DNA of 64,000 nucleotides from Desulfovibrio piger (GTDB taxonomy: Bacteria; Desulfobacterota; Desulfovibrionia; Desulfovibrionales; Desulfovibrionaceae), in contig NZ_LT630450.1 of NCBI RefSeq assembly GCF_900116045.1, forward strand, positions 841,501 to 905,500. The letters are read 5' to 3'. The translations under genes were made by a program, and so were the position numbers. The notes under the pieces were generated by a model. That model ran no database searches. It was not told the DNA's origin and was given only the letters and a program-made list of their open reading frames with translations. Shown here in pieces: positions 41,156 to 50,671 of this stretch (position 1 is the first letter of the stretch; the number at the start of each line of letters is the position of its first letter).

Positions 41156-42163
41156 TCAGCGCGGCCGCAAGAACCAGGTCTGCGAGACCGGATGCATTTC
41201 CGTCCAGTGCCTCTTGTAGGCCATGGCATCCCCGGAGGCCGTCCCCATATCGTAGCGCACAGCGCCTTCCTCGCACAGCCACCGGACCTGCTCCACCTGC
41301 AAAAGGTTGCCGATGGAAAGGTCCTTCCAGGCAGCATCATAGCTGAACTGCTGTCCGCGGTAGCAGGGCCCCAGCATCCCGCCAAAAATGAAGCCGATGT
41401 CCCGGCCCTCATGGCGGGCGAACATCACGCGTGCCGCGCCCCGGACGGCAAGACGGCGGATCATGCCGGCATAGAATTCCCGGGCAGGGGATTCCGTCAT
41501 GCCGCAGTGCCCCAGTCCTTTCCAGCTGTGCTGTTCCACGGCCAGCATCCGGGCATAGACGCTATCGGCTCCTGCCCTGTCAGCGGGACAGGAGCGCTCG
41601 AACGTGACTCCCCTGCCGGCGGCCCGGCGGAAAGATTTGCGCCACTTGCTGCGCAGATTGGCGGAACGGCGGCTCAAAAAACCGTCCAGACCGCCTTCCA
41701 GCGATGCCCCGCCCTGGATGCATTCCCCCGCCAGATAGATGTCGAAAAGCGGATCGCAGCAGGTGAACAGCTCACGGGCCCTCCGGCTCCCCGGAACGAT
41801 CCCTCCCAGCAGCAGGGCCGGGAGATGCCCGTATCTATGGGACATGAGGGCCAGGGCCTCAGCCAGCAGTCCGGTCGCATCCGGCCCCAGCAGGGGACAG
41901 CCAAAGAACCAGTGGGCCTCCAGCGAGGTCAGGAGCGGCTGCCCGGAAGACAAGGCGGCTTCTGCCAGGACAAGGACGCTGTCCTCCGTACCGTGTGCCA
42001 GCACACGGCGCCCGGGGACAAAGGCCCTGTGCGCGGCCAGCTGCCAGACCGGTGCGCAGCAAAAAGGGTCCGGCTGCGCCTCCAGATCGACGCTCCGCTC
42101 CCAGATGCGGCACAGCTCAGGCCGCCAGGGAGCGTCTTTTTCCATGATATGTTCCAGTTCCAT
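41156..42163 (-). CDS. GNAT acyltransferase of the CelD/BcsL (BioF2-like) type
   Basis: 335 residues, soluble. The C-terminal half has the double-GNAT pattern of PF13480-like acyltransferases: SRRSANLRSKWRKSFRRAA, EFYAGMIRRLAVRGAARVMFARHEGRDIGFIFGG, then the run DLSIGNLLQVEQVRWLCEEG and YDMGTASGDAMAYKRHW. Such enzymes modify polysaccharide or lipid precursors with acyl or aminoacyl groups (cellulose, capsule, FemAB-like). It is on the strand of the polysaccharide genes but after a strong hairpin, so it may be expressed separately. The acyl donor and acceptor are unknown. MEKDAPW could be an alternative start six residues in. Confidence 0.75.
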   Translation of the reverse strand: MELEHIMEKDAPWRPELCRIWERSVDLEAQPDPFCCAPVWQLAAHRAFVPGRRVLAHGTEDSVLVLAEAALSSGQPLLTSLEAHWFFGCPLLGPDATGLLAEALALMSHRYGHLPALLLGGIVPGSRRARELFTCCDPLFDIYLAGECIQGGASLEGGLDGFLSRRSANLRSKWRKSFRRAAGRGVTFERSCPADRAGADSVYARMLAVEQHSWKGLGHCGMTESPAREFYAGMIRRLAVRGAARVMFARHEGRDIGFIFGGMLGPCYRGQQFSYDAAWKDLSIGNLLQVEQVRWLCEEGAVRYDMGTASGDAMAYKRHWTEMHPVSQTWFLRPR

Positions 42164-42258
42164 GACTTGACTTTTTCTGTTGCTTCGGGTGGCAGCGCCC
42201 CTGTGTTGCCGTCAGCGGGAAACGTTGCGGTGTGCCTGATGCCGCCAGCGCCACAGCC

Positions 42259-42292
42259 AAAACGGCCGGTCCGTGGCAGGACCGGCCGTTTT
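42259..42292. terminator. Strong bidirectional terminator hairpin
   Basis: A perfect 14-bp stem AAAACGGCCGGTCC/GGACCGGCCGTTTT with a six-base loop. It lies just after the ABC-GT4 fusion gene on the minus strand and ends in TTTT in both directions. Confidence 0.85.
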
Positions 42293-42315
42293 ATCACAAA
42301 GGGGGAAAAAGGCTC

Positions 42316-44265
42316 TCAGCGCCGGCAGGCCGCCTTGAAAAGCGCGGTCAGCCGTGCTTCCGTGGCCTCTTCGTCCAGGACCTCGCGGATGCGCTTCCAG
42401 CCTTCAGCGCCCAGATGGCGACGCTTTTCCGCACTGCCTGCCAGATCCAGCAACGCCCGGGACAGGGCCGTGACATCATTCTGCGGCACGACAAGGCCGT
42501 TGCGGCCGTTCTGGACCACTTCCAGCTGGCCGGGAAGATCGCTCACCACCACAGCCACACCAAAGGCCATGGCCTCGGTCAGGGCCGACGGCAGGCCGTC
42601 CATATCCCCGCCCCTGGTCATATGGCCGGGCGCGATGAAGATGTCCGCACGGCGGTACAGGTCGGTCATGGCTTCGTGCGGCAGTTGCCCTGGGAAGGAG
42701 ACGAGCTTGCGCAGGCCAAGGCGCCAGGAAAGCAGCCGCAGGCGCAGACGCCAGGGACCGGTCCCCACCAGGGTCAGGCGGAAGTCCACCCCGGCTTTCT
42801 GCAGGGCAAGGCAGGCCCGCAGCAGGATATCGTACCCCTTGCGGCTGGTCATGGTCCCCACGGCCAGCAGCTGCAACGGTTCCGGCACCTTGGACGGCGG
42901 CATGGCGATATCTTCGTCCGGCGGGGTCAGGGTCAGGGCGTCACGCAGGAGCACGATGCGCTGCGGATCAACGGACGGCAGCAGCTCACAGACGGCCTTG
43001 CGTGTGGCCTCCGTATCACAGCGCACGAAGGCCGCCTGCTCGGCCTTCACCAGCCAGTCCTTGGCCGGCGAAGCAAGATCCGCCGTGCGCACGGCAAAGG
43101 CAAAGGGGATCTGGAGCATGCGGGCCGCCACCCAGGCAACGGAGGCCGGGGCATGGGCGCCTGATGCGTACAGGAACTCGATCTTCTCCTCCAGGCACCA
43201 GCGGGCCAGCAGGGCCCCGCAGCCCATGAGCCAGAGGTTGTGGAAAAAGCCCCCCTTCCCGGACGGGATGGACTTCCACAGCTCCCAGGCTGTGGCGGAT
43301 GTGCCGCGCAAGTGCGAGAACAGCATGCGCATGACGGAGACGAAACGCCACGAGCTGATATGCCGCACCGGCAGCGGCAGGGCATAGCCCTGCGAATCGC
43401 TGCTCAGGAAACTGGCGCCTTCGATGGCGTAGATGCGGGAAAGCAGCCCGGCCGCATGCATGCGGTGGGCCTCTTCCATCAGGCAGCGGCCCGAGGCTTC
43501 GGGGAATTTTTCCGCCACCAGGGCACCGCGCAGGATGGGCGTGGGCGCCGCCAGCAGGTTCTGCTGCTGGTCCGGGCTGACGGGCACGGGCTCGTGTTTC
43601 TTGCAGACCAGGATGCCGTCTTCCAGCGTGTAGATGCTGTCGCAGAACTCGGCCATCTTGGGGTCGTGGGTCACCATGATCATGGCGACCCCGCCCTTGT
43701 GGCAAAGGGTGCGGAAGTTGTCCATGATCACCCGGCTGGTGCGGGCGTCAAGGGCCCCGGTGGGTTCGTCCGCCAGAAGGATGCGGGGATTGTTCACCAT
43801 GGCGCGGGCGATGGCCACACGCTGCTGCTCGCCCCCGGAAAGACGGTTGCTGCGGTAATGGACGCGGGCGGAGAGCCGCACCAGCTCCAGGGCCCGGATG
43901 ACCCGCTCCCAGCGCTCCGCAGGCGGCACGTTTTCGTAAATAAGGGGGAATTCCACATTCTCGAATACCGTGGAGTGATCGAACATATTGCTCGACTGCA
44001 TCACGAAGCCCATGTTGCCCCGCCGGAAAGCGGCTGTCTGCTCCCGGTTGAATTCCAGGACATTGGTCCCCAGGATCTCCAGCGTACCGGAATCTGGCGC
44101 ATGCAGCATGCCCAGCACGTGCAGCATGGTCGACTTGCCGCACCCGGACGGGCCCATGATGGCCACGAGTTCCCCCGCCTCCACCTCAATGTTGACGCCA
44201 CGCAAAACAGGCGAAAAGCCCGCGTAGCACTTGTACAGATCTTTGGCAATGATAACCGGCGCCAT
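42316..44265 (-). CDS. Fusion of MacB/LolD-type ABC ATPase and GT4 glycosyltransferase
   Basis: 649 residues in one frame. Residues 1 to about 230 are a full ABC ATPase of the LolD/MacB group: Walker [10 protein letters not shown] (38-46), signature [15 protein letters not shown], Walker [13 protein letters not shown], switch His in VTHD. After a linker (about 230-265) residues to the end form a GT4 glycosyltransferase: N-terminal Rossmann half, [17 protein letters not shown] and the nucleotide-sugar region [19 protein letters not shown]. The permease lies 7 bp upstream, so the glycosyltransferase is tethered to an inner-membrane export complex, suggesting that glycan is built at the site of export. 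The product is unknown. TAGGTGA precedes the ATG. Confidence 0.88.
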   Translation of the reverse strand: MAPVIIAKDLYKCYAGFSPVLRGVNIEVEAGELVAIMGPSGCGKSTMLHVLGMLHAPDSGTLEILGTNVLEFNREQTAAFRRGNMGFVMQSSNMFDHSTVFENVEFPLIYENVPPAERWERVIRALELVRLSARVHYRSNRLSGGEQQRVAIARAMVNNPRILLADEPTGALDARTSRVIMDNFRTLCHKGGVAMIMVTHDPKMAEFCDSIYTLEDGILVCKKHEPVPVSPDQQQNLLAAPTPILRGALVAEKFPEASGRCLMEEAHRMHAAGLLSRIYAIEGASFLSSDSQGYALPLPVRHISSWRFVSVMRMLFSHLRGTSATAWELWKSIPSGKGGFFHNLWLMGCGALLARWCLEEKIEFLYASGAHAPASVAWVAARMLQIPFAFAVRTADLASPAKDWLVKAEQAAFVRCDTEATRKAVCELLPSVDPQRIVLLRDALTLTPPDEDIAMPPSKVPEPLQLLAVGTMTSRKGYDILLRACLALQKAGVDFRLTLVGTGPWRLRLRLLSWRLGLRKLVSFPGQLPHEAMTDLYRRADIFIAPGHMTRGGDMDGLPSALTEAMAFGVAVVVSDLPGQLEVVQNGRNGLVVPQNDVTALSRALLDLAGSAEKRRHLGAEGWKRIREVLDEEATEARLTALFKAACRR

Positions 44266-44272
44266 AGTTCAC

Positions 44273-45463
44273 CTACTCGAAACGCAAGGCGGAAACGACA
44301 TCCATGCGACTGGCCTGAATGGCAGGATACAGGCCGCCGGCCACCCCAATGATGGCGGAGAAAAGAATACTGCCGGCACTGCTGGCCGCCAGCAGCGGAT
44401 ACGAGATGGAGGTGCCCAGCGACCAGGCTCCCACCTCGACGCTGAGGGTGCCCACCAGGATGCCCAGCAGGCCGCCGGCCACGGACTTGCACAGGGCCTC
44501 GGCCAGGAACTGGGCCAGGATGTCCTTGTCCGAACCGCCCATGGCCTTTTTCAGGCCCACTTCACGCGTGCGGGCCCGCACGGCCGCGAAGGTCCCGTAC
44601 CAGATGCCGAAACCGCCCAGCATGAGGGACGCCACGATGCCCAGCCAGAGCAGGGCCTCCACCCACATGAAGGTGGTCTTGATGCGGTCGAGCTGGTCGT
44701 CCTGCGTGGAGATGACCAGGTACGGCGCGTCCTGATTGGCCCTGACGACAGCCGGGATCTGACGGACCACCGGGGCCACGTCCTCCCAGCCGATGGCACG
44801 GACGAACAGGCGCGTGATCTTGCCGGAGCCCCAGTTCCTGTCTTCCATGACCGTGGTCGGCAAAAAGCCGCCCTGGTTCCATTCGCCCAGCATGACGCCG
44901 GTCACCACGCCCACGACCTCGATGACGTCCTTGCCCAGGAAGAGCAGCTTGCCCACGGCCAGGGAAGGATCGCCGTACAGATTGGTGGCGGCCTCGCGCC
45001 CCAGCATACAGACGCGCCGGTGGCCGCGCACATCATCCGTGGACAGCATCCGGCCGGCCACGAGCTCCAGGGAATAGGTCTCCGCAAAATACTGGTCCAC
45101 ACCGATGAAATGGACCCCCAGCGTCCGTTCCCCGCTGGCCCGCAGGCTGAACGTGACCCCGTTGCGGATGTTCTCGCTGATCATGCCCACACCGGGGATC
45201 TTGCGCAGCGCTTCCACCGTGCGGGGAGAAAAATCGCGTCGCGGCTGGCCGGGATATTGCGCATCATCCATATAGACACGGATGATGTTCACCCCGCCCA
45301 TGAGCACCATGTCCTGCCCCACCTTGTAGCGGATCTCCTGCCCCAGCACGGACAGGGCGATAAAGGCCGTGATGCCCAGAGCGATGGACAGGATCACGCC
45401 AAACCCACGCTGGCGGACGACCTGTCGCAAGCTCACGCGAAAAAGGTCCGACATTGCAATCAT
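44273..45463 (-). CDS. ABC transporter permease, MacB/FtsX type
   Basis: 396 residues. One helix near the N-terminus (about 20-42), a periplasmic MacB-like domain (about 45-270) and three C-terminal helices; the loop VRARTREVGLKKAMGGSD is the FtsX/MacB signature, and the end YPAIQASRMDVVSALRFE is typical. It pairs with the ATPase-GT4 fusion encoded just downstream. MacB-type pumps move substrates from periplasm to outside with an adaptor and TolC; no adaptor gene is present here. The start could be Met1 or Met4; neither has a good ribosome binding site. Confidence 0.88.
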   Translation of the reverse strand: MIAMSDLFRVSLRQVVRQRGFGVILSIALGITAFIALSVLGQEIRYKVGQDMVLMGGVNIIRVYMDDAQYPGQPRRDFSPRTVEALRKIPGVGMISENIRNGVTFSLRASGERTLGVHFIGVDQYFAETYSLELVAGRMLSTDDVRGHRRVCMLGREAATNLYGDPSLAVGKLLFLGKDVIEVVGVVTGVMLGEWNQGGFLPTTVMEDRNWGSGKITRLFVRAIGWEDVAPVVRQIPAVVRANQDAPYLVISTQDDQLDRIKTTFMWVEALLWLGIVASLMLGGFGIWYGTFAAVRARTREVGLKKAMGGSDKDILAQFLAEALCKSVAGGLLGILVGTLSVEVGAWSLGTSISYPLLAASSAGSILFSAIIGVAGGLYPAIQASRMDVVSALRFE

Positions 45464-45528
45464 GCTGTCACCATAAGGAGTTGCATCCTGATTGTAGATA
45501 GCTGAACGGGTACCGGCGGCGGAAAGGC

Positions 45529-46689
45529 CTACTTCTGGCGGCGCATCCTGATGACGCGGCCCTGACGGCCGACCTCATACCAGATGCCCTGCCACAGGAC
45601 GCCCTCCGCAAGGATGGTACCCAGATAAACCCAGACGAACATGCAGGCGCTGGCGCAAAAAGCGACCATCCAGCGCCAGACGGGAAAAACGGATTCCTGG
45701 AAACGGGCCCAGCCGCGCAGCACCAGCGCCAGGGCCGCGGCGTAGGCCAGCACGCCCAGAAGCCAGCCGAAGGAAAGCTTGCCCAGCAGCACGCCCAGCA
45801 GGGCGAGCACTGCCCAGAGCACGGGCAGCAGCATAAGGCAGGCCAGCACGCCCAGCAGGACCCACTGGCAGGGGATACAGAACTTGAGGAACAGGATCTG
45901 CCGGTCCATCCAGTGGCGCCAGACGCCCAGATCATGATCGCGGGCCTCGGTCATCAGGACGGCATCGGCGCTCAGACGGATACGGGCCCCCAGCCGGATG
46001 AGGCGGTCGGCCAGGGAACAGTCGTCCACCACATTGGTCATCCAGAACTCGCGCACGCCGTAGCGGCGGAAGGCCGACAGGCGGAAGCACATGGCGCCGC
46101 CCCACAGCTGGGTGAAGCTCGATATGCCCTGCAGATAGCGCATCAGCTGGACACACAGGGCATAGGCCATGGTGACGATGCCCGCGTCCAGCGCCACGAC
46201 CTTGTGGTAGCCGGTGCTGAAATCCTCACCGTCCACCACGGGCGCCACCAGACGGCGGATGAAGTCGCGGGGCGCGATATGCGTGCTGTCGCAGAACGCC
46301 AGCAGCTCGACCTCGTCCTCCACGGCCGCCACCCCCTTGAGGCTGTTATGGTTCTTCTGGCCGCAGCCCTTGGCGAAACCGGCCACCACATGCCGCAGCT
46401 GCGGATAGCGGGCCTGCAGCTCGCGCGCGATACCGGCTGCCGGTTCGTCGGCGGTAGCCGTGACGATGACGGGGTACAGGGCGGGATAATCCTGCCTGAG
46501 CAGGCTTTCCAGGGCCTCGCGCATACGCGGATGGTTCCCCCCGGCAGGCACGATCAGGCCGGTGCGGGGCCAGTGCGTCCGCTGGGGGGCGGGCTTGCGT
46601 TCTTCGCGGTCAAGCCTGCTGCCCACCCGGGACAGGAAAAAAAGCAGGGCACACTGCAACAGCGCCAGCACAAAGAAGGTAGTCCCCAT
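45529..46689 (-). CDS. GT2-family (ceramide glucosyltransferase-like) membrane glycosyltransferase
   Basis: 386 residues. An N-terminal helix (2-19) anchors the protein; the GT-A catalytic domain shows AFCDSTHIAP (DxD-like metal site), a TNVVDDCSLADRLIRLG motif and DRQILFLKF in the place of the processive (Q/R)xxRW motif. Three to four helices follow in the C-terminal third. The pattern is nearest to the GT21-like ceramide glucosyltransferase/HpnI group, which glycosylates lipids at the inner membrane. It is in the same minus-strand operon as a GT4 and the ABC export genes; GAGG precedes its start. Confidence 0.82.
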   Translation of the reverse strand: MGTTFFVLALLQCALLFFLSRVGSRLDREERKPAPQRTHWPRTGLIVPAGGNHPRMREALESLLRQDYPALYPVIVTATADEPAAGIARELQARYPQLRHVVAGFAKGCGQKNHNSLKGVAAVEDEVELLAFCDSTHIAPRDFIRRLVAPVVDGEDFSTGYHKVVALDAGIVTMAYALCVQLMRYLQGISSFTQLWGGAMCFRLSAFRRYGVREFWMTNVVDDCSLADRLIRLGARIRLSADAVLMTEARDHDLGVWRHWMDRQILFLKFCIPCQWVLLGVLACLMLLPVLWAVLALLGVLLGKLSFGWLLGVLAYAAALALVLRGWARFQESVFPVWRWMVAFCASACMFVWVYLGTILAEGVLWQGIWYEVGRQGRVIRMRRQK

Positions 46690-46696
46690 AACGACC

Positions 46697-47140
46697 TCAA
46701 TTTTGTTGATGCGTTGATGTTTCAGGCAGGGGCGCGCAGTCGTCCGTCAGCGGGACATCCCGGGAACGTTTGGCCACTGTCGTGAAGCGCATGCCGTTCC
46801 CCAGACGGATCCTGACCTCGACATCGTCGCCGGACAGGAAGCGCCCGGTGATCTGGTGCCCTGAACCATGCGTGGCAGAAAAGGTGTTGTTCTGCACGGA
46901 ACCATAAACATGATAGACATCGACCTGCCCGCTGGAGGAACGGAGCAGGACGACACCGCGCAACTTGCCGTCGGCAGCAAAACACATGCCCATGCGGAAA
47001 CTGGCCGTCAGGATGTCGCCCGTCCAGAGTTCCGTCACCTCATAGGTCCCGTGACTTCCCGCGGGGCCGGCAGCGAGGCTCCAGAGCGGGGATGCGCCCA
47101 GGCAGCAGCACAGGCAGAGACAGGCTCCGAGATGTTTCAT
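46697..47140 (-). CDS. Small secreted hypothetical protein, 147 residues
   Basis: Signal peptide in residues 1-24 with a Cys-rich start (LCLCCCLG), cleavage near SLA. The mature part is strand-rich (YEVTELWTGDILTASFRMGM, VDVYHVYGSVQNNTFSATHG) and resembles a small beta-barrel, but I do not recognise a family. The gene overlaps the upstream GT4 by ATGA and ends 7 bp before the GT2, so it belongs to the polysaccharide operon and probably acts in the periplasm on, or bound to, the glycan. Confidence 0.6.
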   Translation of the reverse strand: MKHLGACLCLCCCLGASPLWSLAAGPAGSHGTYEVTELWTGDILTASFRMGMCFAADGKLRGVVLLRSSSGQVDVYHVYGSVQNNTFSATHGSGHQITGRFLSGDDVEVRIRLGNGMRFTTVAKRSRDVPLTDDCAPLPETSTHQQN

Positions 47141-48219
47141 GCCCGCTCCCGTGCCGCCAGACGCAGAAAGATGGCCTCATGCGCCGCCACCATGGCTTCA
47201 AACGAAAAACTCTGCTCCACCCGCTGCCGTCCGGCCCGGCCGAACCTGTCTCCCTTCGCGGGATCCGCCAGCAGCGCGGCACAGTTGCCGGCAAAGGCGG
47301 CGCTGTCCCCCACCGGCGAGAGCAGGCCGCTCTCCCCCCGGGCCACGAGCCGGGGGATGCCTCCGGTATCCGTGGCGCATACAGGCAGCCCGGCGGCCAT
47401 GGCTTCCAGGATCACGTTGGGCTGACCTTCGCGCACGGACGTCAGCGCAAAGATGCGGGCCGCCGCATAATGGGCGCGCACATCCGGGGAGCCGGGGCAG
47501 AACTCCACGCCACCGCCCGGCAGATGCTCCGCTACCCAGGCCTTGAGCTCCTTTTCCCGCGGGCCGTCTCCCACGAGACGCAGGCGGACCTCGGGATGCC
47601 GTTGACGCAGCAGCGCGAAGCCCTTCAACAGCGTCAGATGATCTTTGTCCCCGGCCAGACGTGCCACGCAGACGATGAGCGGCGGACGCCCCGAAGGCGC
47701 GGGCTGCGCCGGCACGAAGCGCTCCGTGTCCACACCGTTGGGCACATAGGTCAGCCGTGCGGCCGGGATGCCCAGGCCGGAAAGGACGTCGGCGAGCGCC
47801 TCGGAATTGCAGATCATGTGATCCGTCAGGCGCCAGAGGAAACGCTCGTGCTGCCTGCGTGGCGCGCCGCCGCCGCGCACCGTGCCCACCACGGGGATCC
47901 CCAGCAGCCGCCCCCAGATGCGGCCCCAGATGTTGGGCAGGGCCGTGCAGGGGACGAGGACATCGGGCGCCAGACGCTTGAGGGATGCGGGCATGAGCGC
48001 AAAGAAAAAGGGGTTCACCTTGCGGCTGTGCCCCAGATATGCCACGCGGATACCGGCCTGTTCGACCTGTGCATCAAGGTCCGTCCTGCCGGTGAGGACC
48101 AGCATGGAGACACGGAAGCGCGTCCTGTCCAGACGGCAGGCCAGCTCGACCATCTGGCGCTGGGTACCGCCGAAACAGAGGTCTTCCATGACGAAGAGCA
48201 CATGCATTTTATCAGACAT
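47137..48219 (-). CDS. GT4-family glycosyltransferase
   Basis: 360 residues from the ATG at 48219 (MSDKMHVLFVMEDLCFGGTQRQ), where the GT4 fold begins; upstream in-frame codons add no homologous sequence. The motif GGTQRQMVELA at the N-terminus, CVARLAGDKDHLTLLKGF and EGQPNVILEAMAAGLPV (acceptor/nucleotide-sugar E-x7-E) are classical. It transfers a sugar from a nucleotide donor to a growing envelope glycan in the cytoplasm. It is the first gene of the minus-strand cluster and is divergent, over 84 bp, from the polysaccharide deacetylase gene. Confidence 0.9.
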   Translation of the reverse strand: MSDKMHVLFVMEDLCFGGTQRQMVELACRLDRTRFRVSMLVLTGRTDLDAQVEQAGIRVAYLGHSRKVNPFFFALMPASLKRLAPDVLVPCTALPNIWGRIWGRLLGIPVVGTVRGGGAPRRQHERFLWRLTDHMICNSEALADVLSGLGIPAARLTYVPNGVDTERFVPAQPAPSGRPPLIVCVARLAGDKDHLTLLKGFALLRQRHPEVRLRLVGDGPREKELKAWVAEHLPGGGVEFCPGSPDVRAHYAAARIFALTSVREGQPNVILEAMAAGLPVCATDTGGIPRLVARGESGLLSPVGDSAAFAGNCAALLADPAKGDRFGRAGRQRVEQSFSFEAMVAAHEAIFLRLAARERA

Positions 48220-48303
48220 GGGTGCATCCTCATGTATTCCGGGCAAATTTGCAAGTCCGTAGCCGCATTGCCTTGCGCACGCCTTGGGCGTATCGTCCTC
48301 TTC

Positions 48304-49299
48304 ATGAAAAATGCGCATCCCCATACATCTGATATCCCTCTGCGGGTGGTCGTCAGTCTCGATGTCGAAGAAGAAGGCCTGTTTTCAGGCCATTACGCCG
48401 CCAGCGGCTGCGGTGTCTCCAATGTCTCCCTCCTGCCCAGGCTCGCGCCGCTGAGCAGGGACCTGGGCTTTCCGCTGACGCTGTTCTGCGCCCATACGGT
48501 CTTTGCCGATGCCGGGGCCTGCCATGTGCTGGAGCAGATGCGCGACCATTACGGCGCGGAGATCGGGGCCCATCTCCATCACTGGAGCACGCCGCCGGCC
48601 TCACCTCTGGATCCCCCGCACGAGGGCCAGCCCACACGCACGGACAAGCTGCCCCGCGACCTGCTGCGCCAGCGTCTGGCCACGCTGCTGGATGCCGGGC
48701 GGGAGTTCCAGGGCGCGCCCCTGACCAGTTTCCGCATGGGCCGCTGGGACCTCAAGGGCGGCGTGCGCCCCCTGCTTTCCGAAGCCGGCATCAGGGTGGA
48801 CAGCTCCGTCTGCCCCCTGCGCCATTTCCCTGGCGGCCCGGACCACTTCCTTGCCCCGGCGGATCCCTACTGGGTGGAAGGCTGGCAGGGCGCCCCCCTG
48901 CTGGAGGCCCCCATCACGCAGATCCCTCTGCATCCCGCGCTTGCCAGGCTCTGGTACCGGGCCTGTCCTGCCGCCTCTCGGGACACGTTCCATTTCTGGG
49001 GCGTCCTCAGCCCCAATCCGTTCTGGCATGCGCCCCGGATCATGCGCTGGGCCGCGCGGCTGCACCGGCAGCGGGGCGGACAGGTGCTGAGCCTGTTCTG
49101 GCACTCCTCCGAGATGCTGCCCGGCGGTTCCCCGCATGTGCCCGACCAGAAGGCCGCGGACGCCGTTCTGGCACGCATCCACGCCTTCCTGTCCTGGCTT
49201 CGGGAGACCTTCCCGGTTCAGGGCTGCACCGCCAGCCAGCTGGCAGAACTGCCTGCGGGCACCTTCCCCGTCCGTCCGGCAGGCCGGGGCGACTGGTAA
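48304..49299 (+). CDS. Polysaccharide deacetylase family protein (NodB-like)
   Basis: 331 residues. VVVSLDVEEEG near the start holds the catalytic and metal Asp of the NodB fold; EIGAHLHHW gives the metal histidines; SFRMGRWDLKGGVRPLLSEAGIRVDSSV and the late LSLFWHSSEML complete the barrel. It should remove N-acetyl groups from an amino-sugar glycan. No signal peptide is evident, so it may act in the cytoplasm on lipid-linked precursors. The start at 48304 is chosen from fold limits; no strong ribosome binding site is visible. It is divergent from the glycosyltransferase operon but clearly part of the same cluster. Confidence 0.8.
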   Translation: MKNAHPHTSDIPLRVVVSLDVEEEGLFSGHYAASGCGVSNVSLLPRLAPLSRDLGFPLTLFCAHTVFADAGACHVLEQMRDHYGAEIGAHLHHWSTPPASPLDPPHEGQPTRTDKLPRDLLRQRLATLLDAGREFQGAPLTSFRMGRWDLKGGVRPLLSEAGIRVDSSVCPLRHFPGGPDHFLAPADPYWVEGWQGAPLLEAPITQIPLHPALARLWYRACPAASRDTFHFWGVLSPNPFWHAPRIMRWAARLHRQRGGQVLSLFWHSSEMLPGGSPHVPDQKAADAVLARIHAFLSWLRETFPVQGCTASQLAELPAGTFPVRPAGRGDW

Positions 49300-49409
49300 G
49301 GCAACAACTCCAGCAGGGCGGGCCCAAGGCTGGCCTGTCCTGCTTTTCCGGGCGCTGTGGGCCGACACAGCGCTTTTTCATGGCTTCATCTGACCGAGGA
49401 ATGACATTC

Positions 49410-50312
49410 ATGGCCGCGTCCCTGCCCTCTCCTTCTTCTCCCTCCGCCCGCCGTCACGGCCTGATCCTGATCCTGCTGACCGTCTTTGCCTGGTCGGTCA
49501 TCGGCCTGATCTCCAAAAACTGTCTGGCCGCCGGTGTCAGTCCGCTTGAAACGGCCTTCTGGCGCGCCGCCATCGGTGCCGCCTGCTTCATCACCCATGC
49601 CAGCCTGCGCCGGCAGATCCGCATCCCGCTGCGCCACGCGGCGCTGTTCACCGTTTTCGGTTTCTGGGCAGTGGGCGTCTTCTACGCGGCCACCCTGTAT
49701 GCCATCAAACTCAGCGGCGCGGCCATGGCCGTGGTCCTGCTCTACACGGCGCCGGTGTGGGTGGCCATGTTTTCCCGTTTTCTGTTCCACGAGCCCATCA
49801 CCAGCCGCCAGTGCGGCATCATCGCCCTGGCCCTGGCCGGTACGGGCATGGTCTGCTTTTCCGGCGGCAGTCTGCCCGGGCAGACCTCGTGGACAGGCGT
49901 CGCCTGCGGCCTGCTCATCAGCGTCTGCTACGCCTCCCACTATCCCTTCTGCCGCTGGTGGCAGGACCGCTACACACCGGCCACCCTGTATGCCTTCATG
50001 CAGCTGGGCGGCGCGGCGGTCATCTTCTGCCTCACGCCCGTCAGCCTCGACCACAGCCTCTCCACCTGGGGCTGGCTGCTGATCCTGGGCGCTTTCACCG
50101 GTTATTTCGCCTTTTTCTGCTATGCCCAGGCCCTCAAGCGGCTGGGGCTGGTCCGCACGGCCGTGCTCTGCTATCTGGAGCCCATCCTCAGCACCATCTG
50201 GGTCTGGCTGTTCTGGGACGAATCCTTCAGCCCGCTGGGCTGGGCCGGGAGCGCCCTGGTGCTGGCCGCCGTCTTCTGGCTGAACATGGACAAGAGCCGG
50301 GCCGCCTCCTAG
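49410..50312 (+). CDS. EamA-family (DMT) transporter
   Basis: 300 residues, ten predicted helices in two EamA repeats (GVSPLETAFWRAAIG, LKRLGLVRTAVLCYLEPILSTIWVW). The start at 49410 follows GAGGA by 9 bp. DMT permeases export amino acids, metabolites or nucleotide sugars, and the substrate cannot be told from sequence. It lies 110 bp after the deacetylase gene and converges on uraA. It is one of three EamA transporters in the window, distinct from rhtA and from 55068-55904. Confidence 0.85.
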   Translation: MAASLPSPSSPSARRHGLILILLTVFAWSVIGLISKNCLAAGVSPLETAFWRAAIGAACFITHASLRRQIRIPLRHAALFTVFGFWAVGVFYAATLYAIKLSGAAMAVVLLYTAPVWVAMFSRFLFHEPITSRQCGIIALALAGTGMVCFSGGSLPGQTSWTGVACGLLISVCYASHYPFCRWWQDRYTPATLYAFMQLGGAAVIFCLTPVSLDHSLSTWGWLLILGAFTGYFAFFCYAQALKRLGLVRTAVLCYLEPILSTIWVWLFWDESFSPLGWAGSALVLAAVFWLNMDKSRAAS

Positions 50313-50671
50313 GCGGCCAGCGGCCTTGCGGCGCACAAGAGGGGCAACGGCCTGCGGGATGACACGGGCCAACAGCCCGCAGACCGCCACAAAAGGAAGC
50401 ACGGCCGGCTCTCCCGGCCGCCTTGCCCCCGACGGCCGGCGCCCTCCCCCGGGGGCCTGCCCAGACGAACAGGGATTCGGCCTGAGCGTGATGGAACGGG
50501 ACTTGCCGGTGGGGCACGATCCCTCCCCGAACATGCACGGCAGATGGCTTTCCGCCTCGCAGCATTGTGCCCCCGCTCGCTGGCAGCATACAGAAAATGC
50601 GCAGGACGGCATGTCGCCATCCTGCGCATCGTGTCCGTTTTTGCGGAGCTGCCTAGCCCCTGCAGAGCTGC
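50313..50671. other. Gap between convergent EamA and uraA genes
   Basis: About 360 bp with no supported gene. It holds the uraA terminator (50597-50629) and, at its right edge, a short direct repeat GAGCTGCCTAGCCC (about 50647-50677) that runs over the uraA stop codon. Confidence 0.45.
50597..50629 (-). terminator. Terminator of the upp-uraA operon
   Basis: Arms ATGCGCAGGA (50597-50606) and TCCTGCGCAT (50620-50629) with a further GGC/GCC pairing inside. On the minus strand it is followed by TTTTCTG. Confidence 0.75.

Noticed and set aside
47092-48303. N-terminal extension of the polysaccharide deacetylase through the GT4 gene.
   Set aside because: The extension is antisense to a clear glycosyltransferase, and the NodB fold begins after 48304.
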